Source of the DNA: Mytilisepta virgata
Taxonomy: Eukaryota; Mollusca; Bivalvia; Mytilida; Mytilidae
DNA length: 64,000 bases
Assembly (NCBI GenBank): GCA_028015205.1
Contig: CM051517.1
Span: 12,076,501-12,140,500 of the forward strand
Direction of reading: 5' to 3'
Part shown: in pieces, positions 23,821-35,573 of the stretch
Layout of the letters: each line of letters starts with the position of its first letter
How positions within the stretch are numbered: the first letter of the stretch is position 1
Made by a program: the position numbers and the translations under genes
The notes under the pieces: generated by a model
Seen by the model: only the letters and a program-made list of their open reading frames with translations
Database searches by the model: none
What the model was told of the DNA's origin: nothing

Positions 23821-24576
23821 CATCTGCATACCAATTATCATTGACCTACCACTAGTGGATCCCCATAAACTGACCTAATCACAAACTAATACATGTAAAG
23901 TAAGCAAACCATTCAAAGTCAATAGACCATGACTGAGGGGGTGGAGCCAAATAATCTCCATGGCAATGAGATGTGGCAATGGTAATACATCTGCATACCA
24001 ATTATCATTGACCTACCACTAGTGAATCCCCATAAACTGACTTAATCACAAACTAATACATGTAAAGTAAGCAAATCATTCAAAGTCAATAGACCATGAC
24101 TGAGGGGGCGGAGCCAAATAATCTCCATGGCAATGAGATGTGGCAATGGTAATACATCTGCATACCAATTATCATTGACCTACCACTAGTGGATCCCCAT
24201 AAAACTGAGCTAATCACAAACTAATACATTGTTGACGCCGTCGCCGCCGCCGCCGGAAACAGCATACCTATGTCTCGCCTTTTGACTCCGTCAAGGCGAG
24301 ACAAAAAGGACAATTTCTTGTTTGATGTCTCACTACGATGTCTCTGCACTTCCTCTACGACAGCGGTACGATCAAAAGTGGCGACGACCTCGCTACGTAA
24401 ATTTTGAGCATGTTCAAAACAGTCGTGGCACCTGGAGATTCTACTACGACCTACCACGCGCAATGCCGACCACACTACGCTACTTGAAGACCTCAGTACG
24501 ACCCCACTAAGATGTTCCACGATCAAAACATTTTTTATGGTCGTAGTGCAGTCTTCGTTCAGTGTAAAGGGGGCTT

Positions 24577-25750
24577 AATACAAATTGTGTATGGGGTCAT
24601 CACTAATTGTAAATCAGTGAATCATTTTCCAGAGTGTTCAAATAGCATTTTTGCAGACCCCACACCCCCACCAAAAAGTGTATTCAACCATTTTCAGAGA
24701 GATGATAATCAATTACAACAATATATCTTTTATGACCAATAGTAAATTTTTTTTATGATTTCCTTAGTACACATGTACTGTTAAACCTGTGCATAAATAA
24801 AGCACAAACATGGGACAAGAAAAAAGTGCCCTCTAAAGAAGATAAAAAATGTGTCCAAGTGCCCTCTGCTTCCAAAAAAACACCCTAAATTTGATCAGTC
24901 AACCAAAAAATTGGTCACACCAATCCTTTGACCTAAATTTTGAATAGATCCCATCTTTAGGTATTTAGTGACAAATTTTCATGTTGCTATAACATCACTT
25001 CTCATTAAACTACCTAAATCATGATGATATTCAACCATGACATTGATGTTGTTAATTTTCAGACAATGGACAATAAAATCCTAATTATGTGCATACCTTT
25101 ATGTAGAAAGTTTAAAGTGTACAAATTTTCTTATTATTTGGTGAATACAAGTGGGAGGAGTTGTGATGACAAAATGCATGGTCCAAGTCTAACTGGGTAT
25201 AGGAAATATTAATGGACTAGGGCATCCTTAGCATGTGCAGATCTACATATATGGGTGCACATCTATAATATATGGATCTTGCAATAACAAAATGCATGGT
25301 GAATTGTCTCACAATTTCTAAGCCCAACTGGGTGTAACTCAGGGAAATATAAAAGGACCAGGACATCCTTCATATGTGCACATCTACATATTAGGATCTT
25401 GCTGTATAAAAAGTTTCATAAGCTTCTGATTAAGCATGTTGGAGAAGTCGCGATAACAAAATGCATGGTGAAATATCATCAAAACATTACCATAGGTTCT
25501 TTAAAAATACATCTAAATGCAAAAATTTTACCAGTCACTCAAGCATAAAATGTAGGTCCTGATGACTAAAATATTGATTTTTCGTGTACTATATAAAACG
25601 AATTAATGGGTATAATATCTTTAATAGATCTCAATAGGTTTCTATTGAAAAGGACCTAAACACAAAAAACAAGATTGCTACAGGTAGCCATGTGTCCCTT
25701 ACCCCCCCCCCCCCCCCCACCCTCCCCCCGCAGAGTAAAGTCGGAAGTCT
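24577..25750. other. intronic sequence with a weak tandem repeat
   Basis: Most of this stretch shows nothing recognisable. At about 25160-25470, three loosely related units share ACAAAATGCATGGT, CAACTGGGT.TA and a CATCCTT..CATATGTGCACATCTACATA block, spaced at roughly 130-190 bp. A C17 run lies at 25702-25718. No gene is supported. Confidence 0.4.
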
Positions 25751-25751
25751 G

Positions 25752-27470
25752 ACAAGACTTGAGGGCTGAGCCTGTATCGCTCACCTGGCAGAAACAAGAA
25801 TTTCCCATGGCGGCCATGTTTGTCGCATGATCTGGACAAAATGAGGTAACTTTGTAAATAAATTGCTTCGCTGAGCGCAGCTGGATACGACCGCAGAGGT
25901 CCAACCCTGAACAGTTGGGGCAAAAATGGACGCAATATTCACGCTTGATACAGGTCTGAATTTGGATTGTAATTAAATATTTGACACATAATAGGTTTCT
26001 GACACAGAATAACTGTAGTCTAAGAACTTAGAATTTGACATATGATTTGAATTTATATTCAATTTTTTGCTTTTTGTGCAATACAATATGCTGTTGCGAA
26101 TTGACCCCTCCCTCCCCTCCCCAAAAAATAAAATTGAACCCCTTTTTTGGCAATACACTATGCTGTTCCCCCCAAAAAAAATCATTGTACCCCCCTCCCC
26201 ACCCTTTGTTTTGCAAAATAAAAATTTGAAGACATTTTCTTTTTAATTTCTGAAATCTGAAATGAGAAAAAATTGCCCCCCCCCCACAATTTCTTATTTA
26301 CCCCCCCTTTTCCCTTTTTCCCCAAAAGAAATTCTTTCCCTCAAGATATGGTCATATTCCCTATTCAAATTTCTCATGGAGTTTGCAAACAATTACCCAT
26401 TTAAATATATCATAAAAGTCTTAAAATAGAAAATGACATATGGACAAAATTAATATTAATTAATAGTAACTTCTAAAAATAAACTGACACCTATAAATCA
26501 CCCCAAGACAATCTACATTTCTTTATACATAATTTACCACCAGTGTGAGGGAGGTAATTGAATCATACACAACATTTTACTTTAAATGTGTTTGGATTAC
26601 CTCCCTTACACCAAGATAATAACCAAACAAGAAAAATGCTTATTGGGCCCTTTTTTGGAACCTAATTCTTATTCTTAAACTGTTGGGACCAAAACTCCCA
26701 AAATCAATCCCAACCTTCCTTTTGTGGTCATAAACCTTGTGTTTAAATTTCATAGATTTCTATTAACTTATACTAAAGTTATAGTGCAAAAACCAAATGT
26801 CTTCGGACGACGACGACCAACGTCATACCAATATACGACCGCAAAAATTTTGCCGTCGTATAAAAACCTCCCACAGATACTTCTTGTCAAGTTTCATTTC
26901 ATTTGGCCCAGCAGTTTCAGTGAAAAAGATTTCTTTATATCAGCCTATCAGAAACAAGAATTGTCCAAGGCAGCCTACTTAATTTGTCATCCAATCAGGA
27001 TGAAAAACATGAATTTCATAAAAGACTTTCCACACTGTCTGACAGTTTGGCTGACAGTTTTGGCCAAGTAGTTCTAGAAAATTTTTTTTTTAATCAACCA
27101 ATGAGAAACAAGAATTGCCCATGACAGCCATGTTTGTTGCCTGATCTGGACGAAATGAGGAAATTTTGTAACCAACCTCCTCCCATAAATGCTTCCTGTC
27201 ATAGTTTAGTTCCATTTGCCGAAGCGAATTCAGAGGAGAAGATTTTTTTATTTCACCAAATCAGAATCAAGAATTGCCCATTGCAGTAATATTTGTAGTG
27301 CGATCAAAACAAAATGAGGAAACTTTATAAAGGACCTTACATAGATGCTCCATGCCAAGTTTAATTCCGTTTGGCCCAGTGGTTTCAGAGGAGAAGATTA
27401 AAATATGAAAAGTTAACGATGGACGGACAGACGATGGATGCCAAGTGATGACAAAAACTCACATAATTCA
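25752..27470 (+). mobile_element. family A element interrupted by family B
   Basis: The 5' part has ACAAGACTTGAGGGCTGAGC and subterminal repeat GCTCACCTG (25779-25787). The core units contain GGCGGCCATGTTTGTCGC and TTTCAGAGGAGAAGATT. Near 25855 the sequence breaks at AACTTTGTAAA and resumes after 26866 with ACCTCCCACAGATAC. Related units elsewhere read TTTGTAAAGAACCTCCCATA, which marks an insertion point. The 3' end (27415-27465: GATGGACGGACAGACGATGG, then CCAAGTGATGAC...CTCAC) is decayed, without a full hairpin. Confidence 0.5.
25860..26866 (+). mobile_element. family B element, complete short copy
   Basis: The 5' hairpin GCTTCGCTGAGCGCAGC (25865-25881) is followed by subterminal repeat ATACGACCGCA (25885-25895), and the core contains C-rich tracts. 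The 3' end has a GACGAC tract and the hairpin at 26833-26861 (ATACGACCGC... and ...GCCGTCGTAT, one mismatch), then AAAA. It is inserted in a family A unit. Confidence 0.6.
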
Positions 27471-28140
27471 TGTAAAATTTGTCAAATCAAAATCGCGGTG
27501 CAAAAAGTCAAGAACAAAAGATGACAAACAATCCTACAAAATTTAAACAAAATCTGATCAGTGGTCTCAGAGAAGTTGTGCTGAAAAAGTGTTCCCATAG
27601 TGTAAAATGCAGAAAAACGTTAAACTCCCATAACACCCATCAAATTTGTCAGATCCATATGGCGGTGCGTTAGAATCACGTACATATGGTGACTAACAGT
27701 CCCACAAAATTTGAACGAAATTTGATCAGCGGTCTCAGAGGAGTTGCACTGACAAAGTATTCCTACAGTGTGGAATGCAGAAAAAAGTTGGTCCCATAAT
27801 ACACATAAAATTTATCAAATAAAAATGGCGGTGTGATAGGATCAAGTACAAATAGTGACTAACAGTCCTATCAGAAAGGCAGACAAGCTAATCGTCCAAT
27901 CAGGATGAAAAAAATTAATTTCATAAAAGACTTTCCATAGATGCTTCCTTGTCTGACAGTTTGGCTGACACTTTTGGACAAGTAGTTCCAGAATTTTTTT
28001 TTTAAGTCAACCAATGAGAAAAAAGAATTGCCCATGACAGCCATATTTGTTGCCCGATTGGGATGAAATGAGGAGAGTTTGTAAAGAACCTCCCATAGAT
28101 GTTTTTTCTTAAAAGGTGGAATCCCCTTATTCTTCATCTT
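27471..28140. repeat. degenerate tandem units after the family A end
   Basis: 27475-27850 holds about two and a half units (roughly 160 bp) sharing CAAAATTTGAACGAAATTTGATCAG.GGTCTCAGAG-type sequence and ATGGCGGTG. 27870-28110 repeats the AACCAATGAGAAA.AAGAATTGCCCATGACAGCC block also present at 27095-27150. These are decayed array units of family A-type elements. No gene. Confidence 0.45.
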
Positions 28141-28762
28141 TCTGTATGAATGATACATTTCCTCTCATTATAGACTGTAAAAATTTAAAGAAATGGATTG
28201 ACAATAAGAATGGCTGCCATGACGGAAAAAATCTAGTTACAAAACGAGGGATTCTAGAGAAATACTAGCATCATAATCAGAAAGATCATACGCAATTTGG
28301 TTTTATAGTAAAACTATAAAATGTGAAATTAAATTATATATGAGAATTGTGTATTAGTTTTCTTTTAATAAGAAATTTCTTATTGAAATTTTCTGTCCAA
28401 ATCCGGGAAGTTGTGACATTATGACGTTGATGAAATGTACTGTGACTTTACGTTTTGTGTCACGTGATGCAAGACAAGGATGTTTCACGTGGGTGTCTTA
28501 CAGTGGCAAACGTTGACTTCAACTGCTTGTAATGAGAGAAAATGGCATACCCTTCCATGGTTGTATAAACATACATGAATCTGTCTAATTGACAGCTAAC
28601 CAGATTTTCCTTCATTACTGTTTAGAGATGTCAGTCATACATTGCCAAATTAATAATCAGATTTTTGTCCATTTTGAAAAATCCAGTTATTACTTAAAAA
28701 TATACTAAAATGGATAAACTTGCATTGGTATGGGTAATCTTATAACTGACACTTATTATTAC

Positions 28763-28896
28763 CTTGAATTATTTTCTGATCCAGAACCACTTTTATCTTC
28801 ACCAGATTCTGAGCTTTCTGCCTTCTCTTCTTTCACCTTTGATCCCTTATCTGGTATACCAAACAGTGGTTCACTGAAGTCATCATCTAAGACACC
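28763..28896 (-). CDS. CHD1: CHD1/2-like gene, first coding exon identified (N-terminal acidic tail)
   Basis: Read on the minus strand, the segment has an acceptor (CTTCAAG before 28896) and a donor (AAG/GTAATA after 28763), and encodes 44 codons plus two bases in phase 0. The peptide begins GVLDDDFSEPLFGIPDKGSK and then becomes Glu, Ser and Asp rich. Its two trailing bases (AG) join the T that opens the next exon to give Ser. This kind of low-complexity acidic Ser tail precedes the chromodomains in CHD1 and CHD2. No in-frame ATG lies in the exon, so at least one short upstream exon carrying the start codon is missing. Identity comes from continuity with the downstream exons, not from this exon alone. 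The next intron is about 9.3 kb and full of nested repeats. Confidence 0.75.
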
Positions 28897-29031
28897 CTTG
28901 AAGACAAGAAAGTACACAATTATATAGGAGCCTGTTGAACACTTCTATTGGTATTTGAGAATCATAAATAAATTCTCTGTACAGGCAATTATGGCAATTA
29001 GCTGTGAATTGTTTATAAATTAAACTAGACA

Positions 29032-29315
29032 TCAAGGAGATGGAATCCATCTCTGTCGGCCCTGCTATATATAACTTGTGGTCAAAACTTTGAACGAATA
29101 AACTGAAGTTAAGCTTAGTAATAAAGCACTTGAGATAATAACCAATTCCGGTTATGTACTGAGAGTGATCTTTTTCAATATAATTTCAGTTAAAGTGTTA
29201 AACTTTGAAGTCACAAAGGTTCTCAAGATATAGAGCTGACAGGATTTGTTAGACGAATTGACGAATGGACAGACCAACCGATCACTATAGGATGACCACC
29301 ACCAAGTGGCGGGGC
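29032..29315 (+). mobile_element. family G: short Helentron-like element
   Basis: ACTAGACATCA is followed by a 5' hairpin (arms GGAGATGG and CCATCTC) and TGTCGGCCCTGC. The 3' side has GACGAATTGACGAATGGACAG, then ACCACCACCAAGTGGCGGGGCCCT. The outer ends (GGCCCTGC and GCGGGGCC) are complementary at most positions. The layout is the same as families A-E on a scale of about 280 bp. Boundaries are approximate. Confidence 0.4.
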
Positions 29316-29627
29316 CCTAATAATACAAGTGTAACTCAAAAGTTAATGAAAAATTTGACAAAAAAGAACTTCATTCTCACAAGTCAGTACCTTGAAATAT
29401 CATCAATCTTAACTGGCCTTGTATATCTATTTCGGAAAATGGGACTACAACACCATGAAAATGCAAGTGAAATTCACACAAAATTGCAACTAATTTTTTC
29501 TTGACACTAAATACTGTCAAAGTCGAAATGTTTTCCATCATAAAATCATTTCCGTAATTCAGCAGGCTATATTTTTCCCATTTCTTGAGGTTTAGGTAGA
29601 TTAGTTCATATAAACCATGGTTCATAG

Positions 29628-29990
29628 TTTGTCAGCTCACCAGGCCCAAAGGGTCATGTGAGCTTTTGTTATCTCACCAGGCCAAAAGGGACATGTGAGC
29701 TTTGTCATCACTTGGTGTCCATCTGTCCGTTAACTCTTTTACATTTTCGTCTTTTCCCCTTAAATTCCCTGGCCAAATAAACTGAAACTTGGTATGAAGC
29801 ATGTGTGGATGGACCTTGATAAAGTTTGCATATTTTTTCCAGATATGACAACAAACATGGCCACTACAGGCATGAACAAATCACATTTCTCATTAGTCAA
29901 ATCAAAATAAAAGAATCCATGGAACACAGATGCCCCCGCTTATAAATACGCAAGACTTAATGTACTAATTCAAACCTGTTGACATTTTGT
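29628..29990 (-). mobile_element. family A 3' end, minus orientation, with doubled terminal hairpin
   Basis: Read on the minus strand, the end carries CCAAGTGATGAC, then AGCTCACATGTCCC...GGCCTGGTGAG and a second copy AGCTCACATGACCC/GGGCCTGGTGAGCT. So the terminal hairpin is present twice in tandem. It is the only family A end on the minus strand, the same strand as the CHD gene. The 5' part is not identified. Confidence 0.5.
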
Positions 29991-30216
29991 TTTCTTTAAA
30001 CTTAATGAGCAAAGTCATAGAGTGCCCATAATGGAGAATTTGGCAATTTTCAATTTATAAGGGGAATACCAAAAGAACGATGAAAGTGACATCATTCAAA
30101 TTTGAACCTTATCAGTGTTTGGTGGTAATATGCATTGTGTATAAGTTTCATAAGATTTGGTTGAGGCAAAGTAAAGTAAGAGTGTGGAAACTGCAAATTT
30201 GGCATTTTTTCAATTT

Positions 30217-32066
30217 AACAAGAGGCTCACCTGGAGTCTGGCTTTCATTGGACAATTAATCAACTATTTGACCAAGTTTGTTGCAATTGGTTCAATTGTT
30301 CAGGAAAAATTTGTTGAAGATTTATTTTTCATAAGGTTTAATGTTAAAATATGTTCCCTGATGGTGGTAGTCCTGGCAGGAAGTTGACAAAATTTTACCA
30401 GGAATAAGGGTGAACCTTAAATAAATGTAACACAACCCGACCTCAAATTACACAAACCAATAACTCCTAAATAGAATTTGGGATTCCCTTCAAAATTTCA
30501 GGGTAGGTAGATCTTAACATGGCAAACATTTTTCAATTTATATTTCACTTCTATCACAAATAGTTTTGCAGATAAATGCAAAAATGTTAAAATGTTGAAA
30601 ATTTGACAAAAAAGGGCAATAACTCCTAAATGGGTTTTGGGATTTCCTTTAAAATTTCAGGGTATGTAGATCTTAACATGGCAAACATTTTTCAATTTAT
30701 ATTTCACTTCTTCTCAAATAGTTTTGGAGATAAATGCAAAAATGTTAAAATTTTGAAAATTTGACAAAAAAAGGGCAATAACTCCTAAATGGGTTTTGAG
30801 ATTTCCTTTAAAATTTCAGGGTAGGTAGATCTCAACATGGCAAACATTTTTCAAATTTACATTTCACTTCTATCTCAAATAGTTTTGGAGATAAATGACG
30901 AAAAATGTTAAATTTTGAAAATTTGACCAAAAAAGGGCAATAACTCCTAAATGGGTTTTGGAATTTCCTTCAAAATTTCAGGGTAGGTAGATCTTGTCAT
31001 GCTGATAAATTTTACCCCATGTCAGATTTTCGATATCTGTAACGGTTTTTGAGTTATTAGCAAAAAACAGCAATTTACCCCTATGTTCTATTTTTAGTAA
31101 CAGCGGCCATGTTTTTCGACGAATCAAAAATCCCCACATCAGTTCTATGCAGGGTACCCCATGGAACATTCATACGAAGTTTGGTTCTAATTAGTCAAGT
31201 AGTTTCAGAGGAGAAGATTTTTGAAATAAAAATCGAACAGCGTTCCGAAGTCCCCCGCCGCTAGAGCATCAGAAACCCTTGGACAAGTGAAACATAACAA
31301 AATTTTCTCAAAGAGAGAGAATAGAAGGACAAACAATTTGTGGTTATTGCTAAAGTTTTTTACAAGTTAATGAGTGGTATGAAGACATTTATACAATATG
31401 GGTATAGTGTTGAAATCTTATTTTACCATGTGTATTGAGAATTTATACAAATGTACATTTACTCCTTTTCAATAAACAGAAATGCTTTGATCAAAAGTAT
31501 TCCGCCTAACAAACTCTTAAAGACAGTATTTTTCAATTTTATAAGTTTCGATAGGAGTTTATGTTAGAAATAAATTTGCTAGAGCGCTTACAAGGTGGAC
31601 GGACGGACGGACGGAAGCACGGACGCCCGGCATTACCATATCCCCCGCATCGCGTTGCGGCTTGGGACAATAACATAAAAAAAAGCCAAAAATGTCAAAA
31701 AAGGGCAATAACGCTAACATCAGTTGACAGATTTTCACAAAAATCAGCACACAGGTAGCTCTCATCATGCTGAACACTTTCAACCTGCCAGAATTTGCTG
31801 TAACCTAATGATTTTTGAGATATTTGTGAAAAAATGTTGTTTGACCCCTATGTTCTATTTTTAGTAACACCGGCCATGTTTTTCGACGAATCAAAAATCC
31901 CCACATCAGTTCTATGCAGGGTACACCAAGGAACATTCATACCAAGTTTGGTTCTAATTAGTCAAGTAGTTTCAGAGGAGAAGAGTTTTGTATAATTGTT
32001 AACGACGACGACGGATGCCAAGTGATGGCAATAGCTCACATGGCCTTTGGCCAGGTGAGCTAAAAA
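30217..32066 (+). mobile_element. family A element interrupted by family E
   Basis: It starts AACAAGAGGCTCACCTGG (subterminal repeat 30224-30232; the usual 5' hairpin is lost). Four units of about 145 bp (GGGCAATAACTCCTAAATGG ... GTAGATCTTAACATGGCAAA) lie at 30455-31000, then the core. The terminal hairpin is at 32033-32061 (AGCTCACATGGCC/GGCCAGGTGAGCT, loop TTT) after a GACGACGACGG tract. The run at 31240-31673 is a separate insertion. Confidence 0.55.
31240..31673 (+). mobile_element. family E: short Helentron-like insertion
   Basis: The 5' side has AACAGCGTTCCGAAG and GTCCCCCGCCGC (31250-31261). The 3' side has (GGAC)4-type tract GGTGGACGGACGGACGGACG, then an imperfect hairpin TCCCCCGCA...TGCGGCTTGGGA with right arm GCGGCTTGGGAC, complementary to the 5' repeat at most positions. 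It sits within the family A copy 30217-32066, whose repeat unit resumes afterwards (AAAAAAGGGCAATAACGC). Confidence 0.45.
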
Positions 32067-32678
32067 GGGACATAACTCAAGAACGTTAATAGTAGGGCCA
32101 TCCAAATTTAAACTTGATCTGTGTGTGGTGGTAACAAGCATTGTGTATAAGTTAAGTTTCATAACATTTGGTAGAAGCAAAGTAAAATAAGAGTGCAGAA
32201 ATGGCAAATTCTGCTTCTCGTAGGTTAAACTAAAACAAGAGGCTCCAAAGAGCCTGAATCGCTCACCTGTTTTATTTTGTGTTGATCTCGCATCAATGAT
32301 TACTTTTGCTTTTACGCAATTTTATCCTTAATATTGACTTGCAAGCTAAAATATAGAATCCTGAACACAAATAAATCTGGTTGCTATGGACTTTTTCATT
32401 GGTTGCTATGGACTTTTTCAATGACCCTGACCTTCCATTTCAGTTGTACAGTTACCATTAAATTTATGCTCTAAACATCTGTGACAATGTGTCAGACCAT
32501 TATTTTTACTGATAATTACTGTTTACCAGTAATTAATTTTTCAAGGGCAAAAACTCCTATAAGGGGTCAAATGACGATTTTGGTCATGTTGACTTATTTG
32601 TAGATCTTACTTTGCTGAACATTTCTGCTGTTTACAGTTTGTCTTTATCTATAATAATATTCAAGTTAAAAACCAATA

Positions 32679-33166
32679 AAATGCTCCGCTGGGCGCAGCT
32701 AGATACGACCGCAGATGTCGAACCCTGAATAGTTGGGGCAATTATGAACACAACATTCAAGCTTGATACAATACTGAATTTGGATTGTGAATAAATATTT
32801 GATACAGCATAGGTTTCTGACACAGAATGAATGTTGTCTGAGAACTTAAAAATTTTTAATTTACCTATTCAAACCATATCAGTATTATTTGTTTTTATAT
32901 ATAAATCAGAAATAACCAATTTAAAATTTAAAATTGGGCACACATATCAATTTCTTGCTATTGCGCAATACTGTGCAATTGAAGATTTCTTGATATTCCG
33001 CAATACTGTGCAATTGAAAATTTCTTGAAATATTTGACACATAATAGGTTTCTGACACAGAATAACTGAAATCAAAGAACTTAGAATTGGTCATATGATT
33101 TTAATTTATATTCAATTTTTTGCTTCTTGTGCAATACAATATGCTGTAGAGAATATCCGCCCCCAC

Positions 33167-33197
<31 letters not shown>

Positions 33198-35573
33198 AAT
33201 AATTTACCCCTTTTTTAGCTTTAATTTTGGACCCCGGTTTGGACCAACTTGAAAACTGGGCCCATAATAAAACAAGAGGCTGTCGAATGACAGCAAACCG
33301 GATTTTCCTGCATGGAAATGATGTTTGCAAATCTGGATTCCCAAACAGGATGAAGTAAAGAAATATAATGAATTTTTGTAGGGTTTTGTAGGGTTCAGAA
33401 ATGGAAAGGCAAAAATAAATCTTGACCTCCTATTTATAGTAAGTGATAAATATTGGAATTTTTGAGAGTATATAAGTACACACACGGTGAAAGTGAAAAT
33501 CGTCAATATCGGAACGGTGTAAGTGGAAATCGACAATATCGAACTTGACCTCCATTTTGTCATCAGTAACAACATATTAAAATTTGAAAAGCTTTGGCTG
33601 AACAGTTCATAAGTTACCACAGGGACACCACTAGGAAAGCCATTTTTAAATCTTTCAAGAACCATAACTCCTGAACGGTGAAAGTGAAAATCGTCAATTT
33701 CGAACTTGACCTCCATTTTGTCATCAGTAACAACATATTAAAATTTGAAAAGCTTTGGTTGAATAGTTCATAAGTTATCATACGGACACCACTGGAATAG
33801 CCATTTTTCAATCTTTCAAGAACCATAACTCTTGAACGGTGAAAGTGAAAATCGTCAATATCAAACTTGACCTCCATTTTGTCATCAGTAACAACATATT
33901 AAAATTTGAAAAGCTTTGGTTGAACAGTTCATAAGTTATCACACGGACACCACTGGGAAAGCCATTTTTCAATCTTTCAAGAACCATAACTCCTGAACGG
34001 TGAAAGTGAAAATCGTCAATATTGAACTTGACCTCCATTTTGTCATCAGTAACAACATATTAAAATTTGAAAAGCTTTGGTTGAACAGTTCATAAGTTAT
34101 CACACGGACACCACTGGAAAAGCCATTTTTCAATCTTTCAAGAACCATAACTCCTGAACGGTGAAAGTGAAAATCGTCAATATCGAACTTGACCTCCATT
34201 TTGTCATCAGTAACAACATATTAAAATTTGAAAAGCTTTGGTTAAACAGTTTATAAGTTATCACACGGACACCACTGGAAAAGCCATTTTTCAATCTTTC
34301 AAGAACCATAACTCTTGAACGGTGAAAGTGAAAATCGTCAATATCGAACTTGACCTCCATTTTGTCATCAGTAACAACATATTAAAATTTGAAAAGCTTT
34401 GGTTGAACAGTTCATAAGTTATTGCACGGACACTGTTTGGCAGCCGCCCGTCCGCCCGCCCGTCCGCCCGCCCGCCCGCCCGCCCGCCGTACATCACCAA
34501 TTTAATAACCGATATTTTCCTATGAAAATCCGGTTAAAAACTAAGTACATGTTTAGATTCAGCATATCAAAGAACCCCAAGAATTCAATTTTTGTTAAAA
34601 TCAAACTAAGTTTAATTTTGGACCCTTTGGACCTGGACCTTAATGTAGACCAATTTGAAAACGGGACCAAAAATTAAGAATCTAAATGCACGGTTAGATT
34701 CGGCATATCAAAGAACCCCAATAGTTCAATTTTCGATGAAATCAAACAAAGTTTAATTTTGGATCCCGATTTGGACCAACTTGAAAACTGGGCCTATAAT
34801 AAAAAAACTAAGTACATGTTTAGATTCAGCATATCAAAGAACCCCAAGAATTCAATTTTTGTTAAAATCAAACTAAGTTTAATTTTGGACCCTTTGGACC
34901 TTAAAGTAAACCAATTTGAAAACGGGACCAAAAATTAAGAATCTAAATGCACGGTTAGATTCGGCATATCAAAGAACCCCAATAGTTCAATTTTCGATGA
35001 AATCAAACAAAGTTTAATTTTGGACCCTTTTGGCCCCTAATTCCTAAACTGTTGGGACCAAAACTCCCAAAATCAATCCCAACCTTCCTTTTGTGGTCAT
35101 AAACCTTGTGTTTAAATTTCATAAATTTCTATTTACTTATACTATAGTTATTGTGCAAAAACCAAGAAAAATGCTTATTTGGGCCCTTTTTTAGCCCCTA
35201 ATTCCTAAACTGTTGGGACCAAAACTCCCAAAAACAATCCCAACCTTCCTTTTGTGGTCATAAACCTTGTGTTAAAATTTCATAGATTTCTGTCTACTTA
35301 TACTAGAGTTATTGTGCGAAAACCAAGAAAAATGCTTATTGGGCCCTTTTTTGGCCCCTAATTCTTAAACTGTTGGGACCAAAACTCCCAAAATCAATCC
35401 CAACCTTCCTTTTGTGGTCATAAACCTTGTGTTTAAATTTCATATATTTCTATTAACTTATACTAAAGTTATAGTGCGAAAACCAAATGTCTTCGGACGA
35501 CGACGCTGACGACGGACGACGACGCCAACGTCATACCAATATACGACCGCAAAAATTTTGCGGTCGTATAAAA
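32679..35573 (+). mobile_element. family B element interrupted by family D
   Basis: It has 5' hairpin GCTCCGCTGGGCGCAGC (32683-32699), subterminal repeat ATACGACCGCA (32703-32713), a (C)n(A)n tract at 33166-33200, alternating core blocks, GACGACG tract, terminal hairpin 35541-35569 and AAAA. The core is split at CCCATAATAA|AACAAG by the family D element 33271-34540 and resumes with AACTAAGTACATGTTTAGAT. Confidence 0.65.
33271..34540 (+). mobile_element. family D element with 161 bp tandem array
   Basis: AACAAGAG is followed by perfect hairpin GCTGTCGAATGACAGC (33279-33294) and AACCGGATTTTCC (33296-33308). About five direct repeats of 161 bp (33600-34420; GAACGGTGAAAGTGAAAATC ... TTGACCTCCATTTTGTCATC) follow, then a (CCGCCCGT/CCGC)n tract and the terminal hairpin at 34507-34535 (AACCGATATTTTCC and GAAAATCCGGTT), then AAAAA. 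The array makes a ladder of near-identical 76-codon minus-strand frames. Since 161 is not a multiple of three and each copy ends by running into the next unit, these are not read as genes. Confidence 0.65.

Larger units (their letters stand above)
20341..24305 (+). mobile_element. element J: Helentron-like element carrying a 166 bp satellite
   Basis: The 5' subterminal repeat ATGTCTCGCC (20358-20367) faces the terminal hairpin at 24271-24303 (arms TGTCTCGCCTTTTGAC and GTCAAGGCGAGACA), preceded by (GCC)n and followed by AAAA. Inside are units of about 166 bp (GTAAGCAAACCATTCAAAGT ... CTACCACTAGTGGATCCCC): diverged at 20385-20760, cleaner at 20940-21206 and 23826-24235. It interrupts element K, and is itself interrupted by an LTR-like element and, near 20571-20700, by a dispersed fragment ending GGATCCGCCACTG. 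Bivalve 160 bp satellites within Helitron-like carriers are the closest known analogue. Confidence 0.6.
19824..24576. mobile_element. TIR element K (about 0.8 kb) split by element J
   Basis: Perfect 14 bp inverted ends AAGCCCCCTTTACA (19824-19837) and TGTAAAGGGGGCTT (24563-24576) extend imperfectly inward (CGAAGACTG..CTACG on both sides). The inside is rich in short CTACGA/TCACGA motifs. If the flanking TAA is a target duplication (g-TAA-agcccc on the left, gggct-TAA-tac on the right), a PIF/Harbinger-type TWA target would fit. That is an inference. Internal duplicate motifs (AAATAAACTATAT, GGACAATTTCTTG) show that element J entered here. No transposase is present. Confidence 0.55.

Noticed and set aside
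33204..33716. 170-codon minus-strand frame, the longest in the window
   Set aside because: It crosses the boundary between family B and the inserted family D element (33271), so it is a chance frame made by the insertion.
33614..34500. Ladder of near-identical 76-codon minus-strand reading frames (MEVKFDIDDFHF...)
   Set aside because: Caused by a 161 bp direct repeat. 161 is not a multiple of three, so the frame does not continue across units. There is no ribosomal or splice context, and the array is bounded by element ends.
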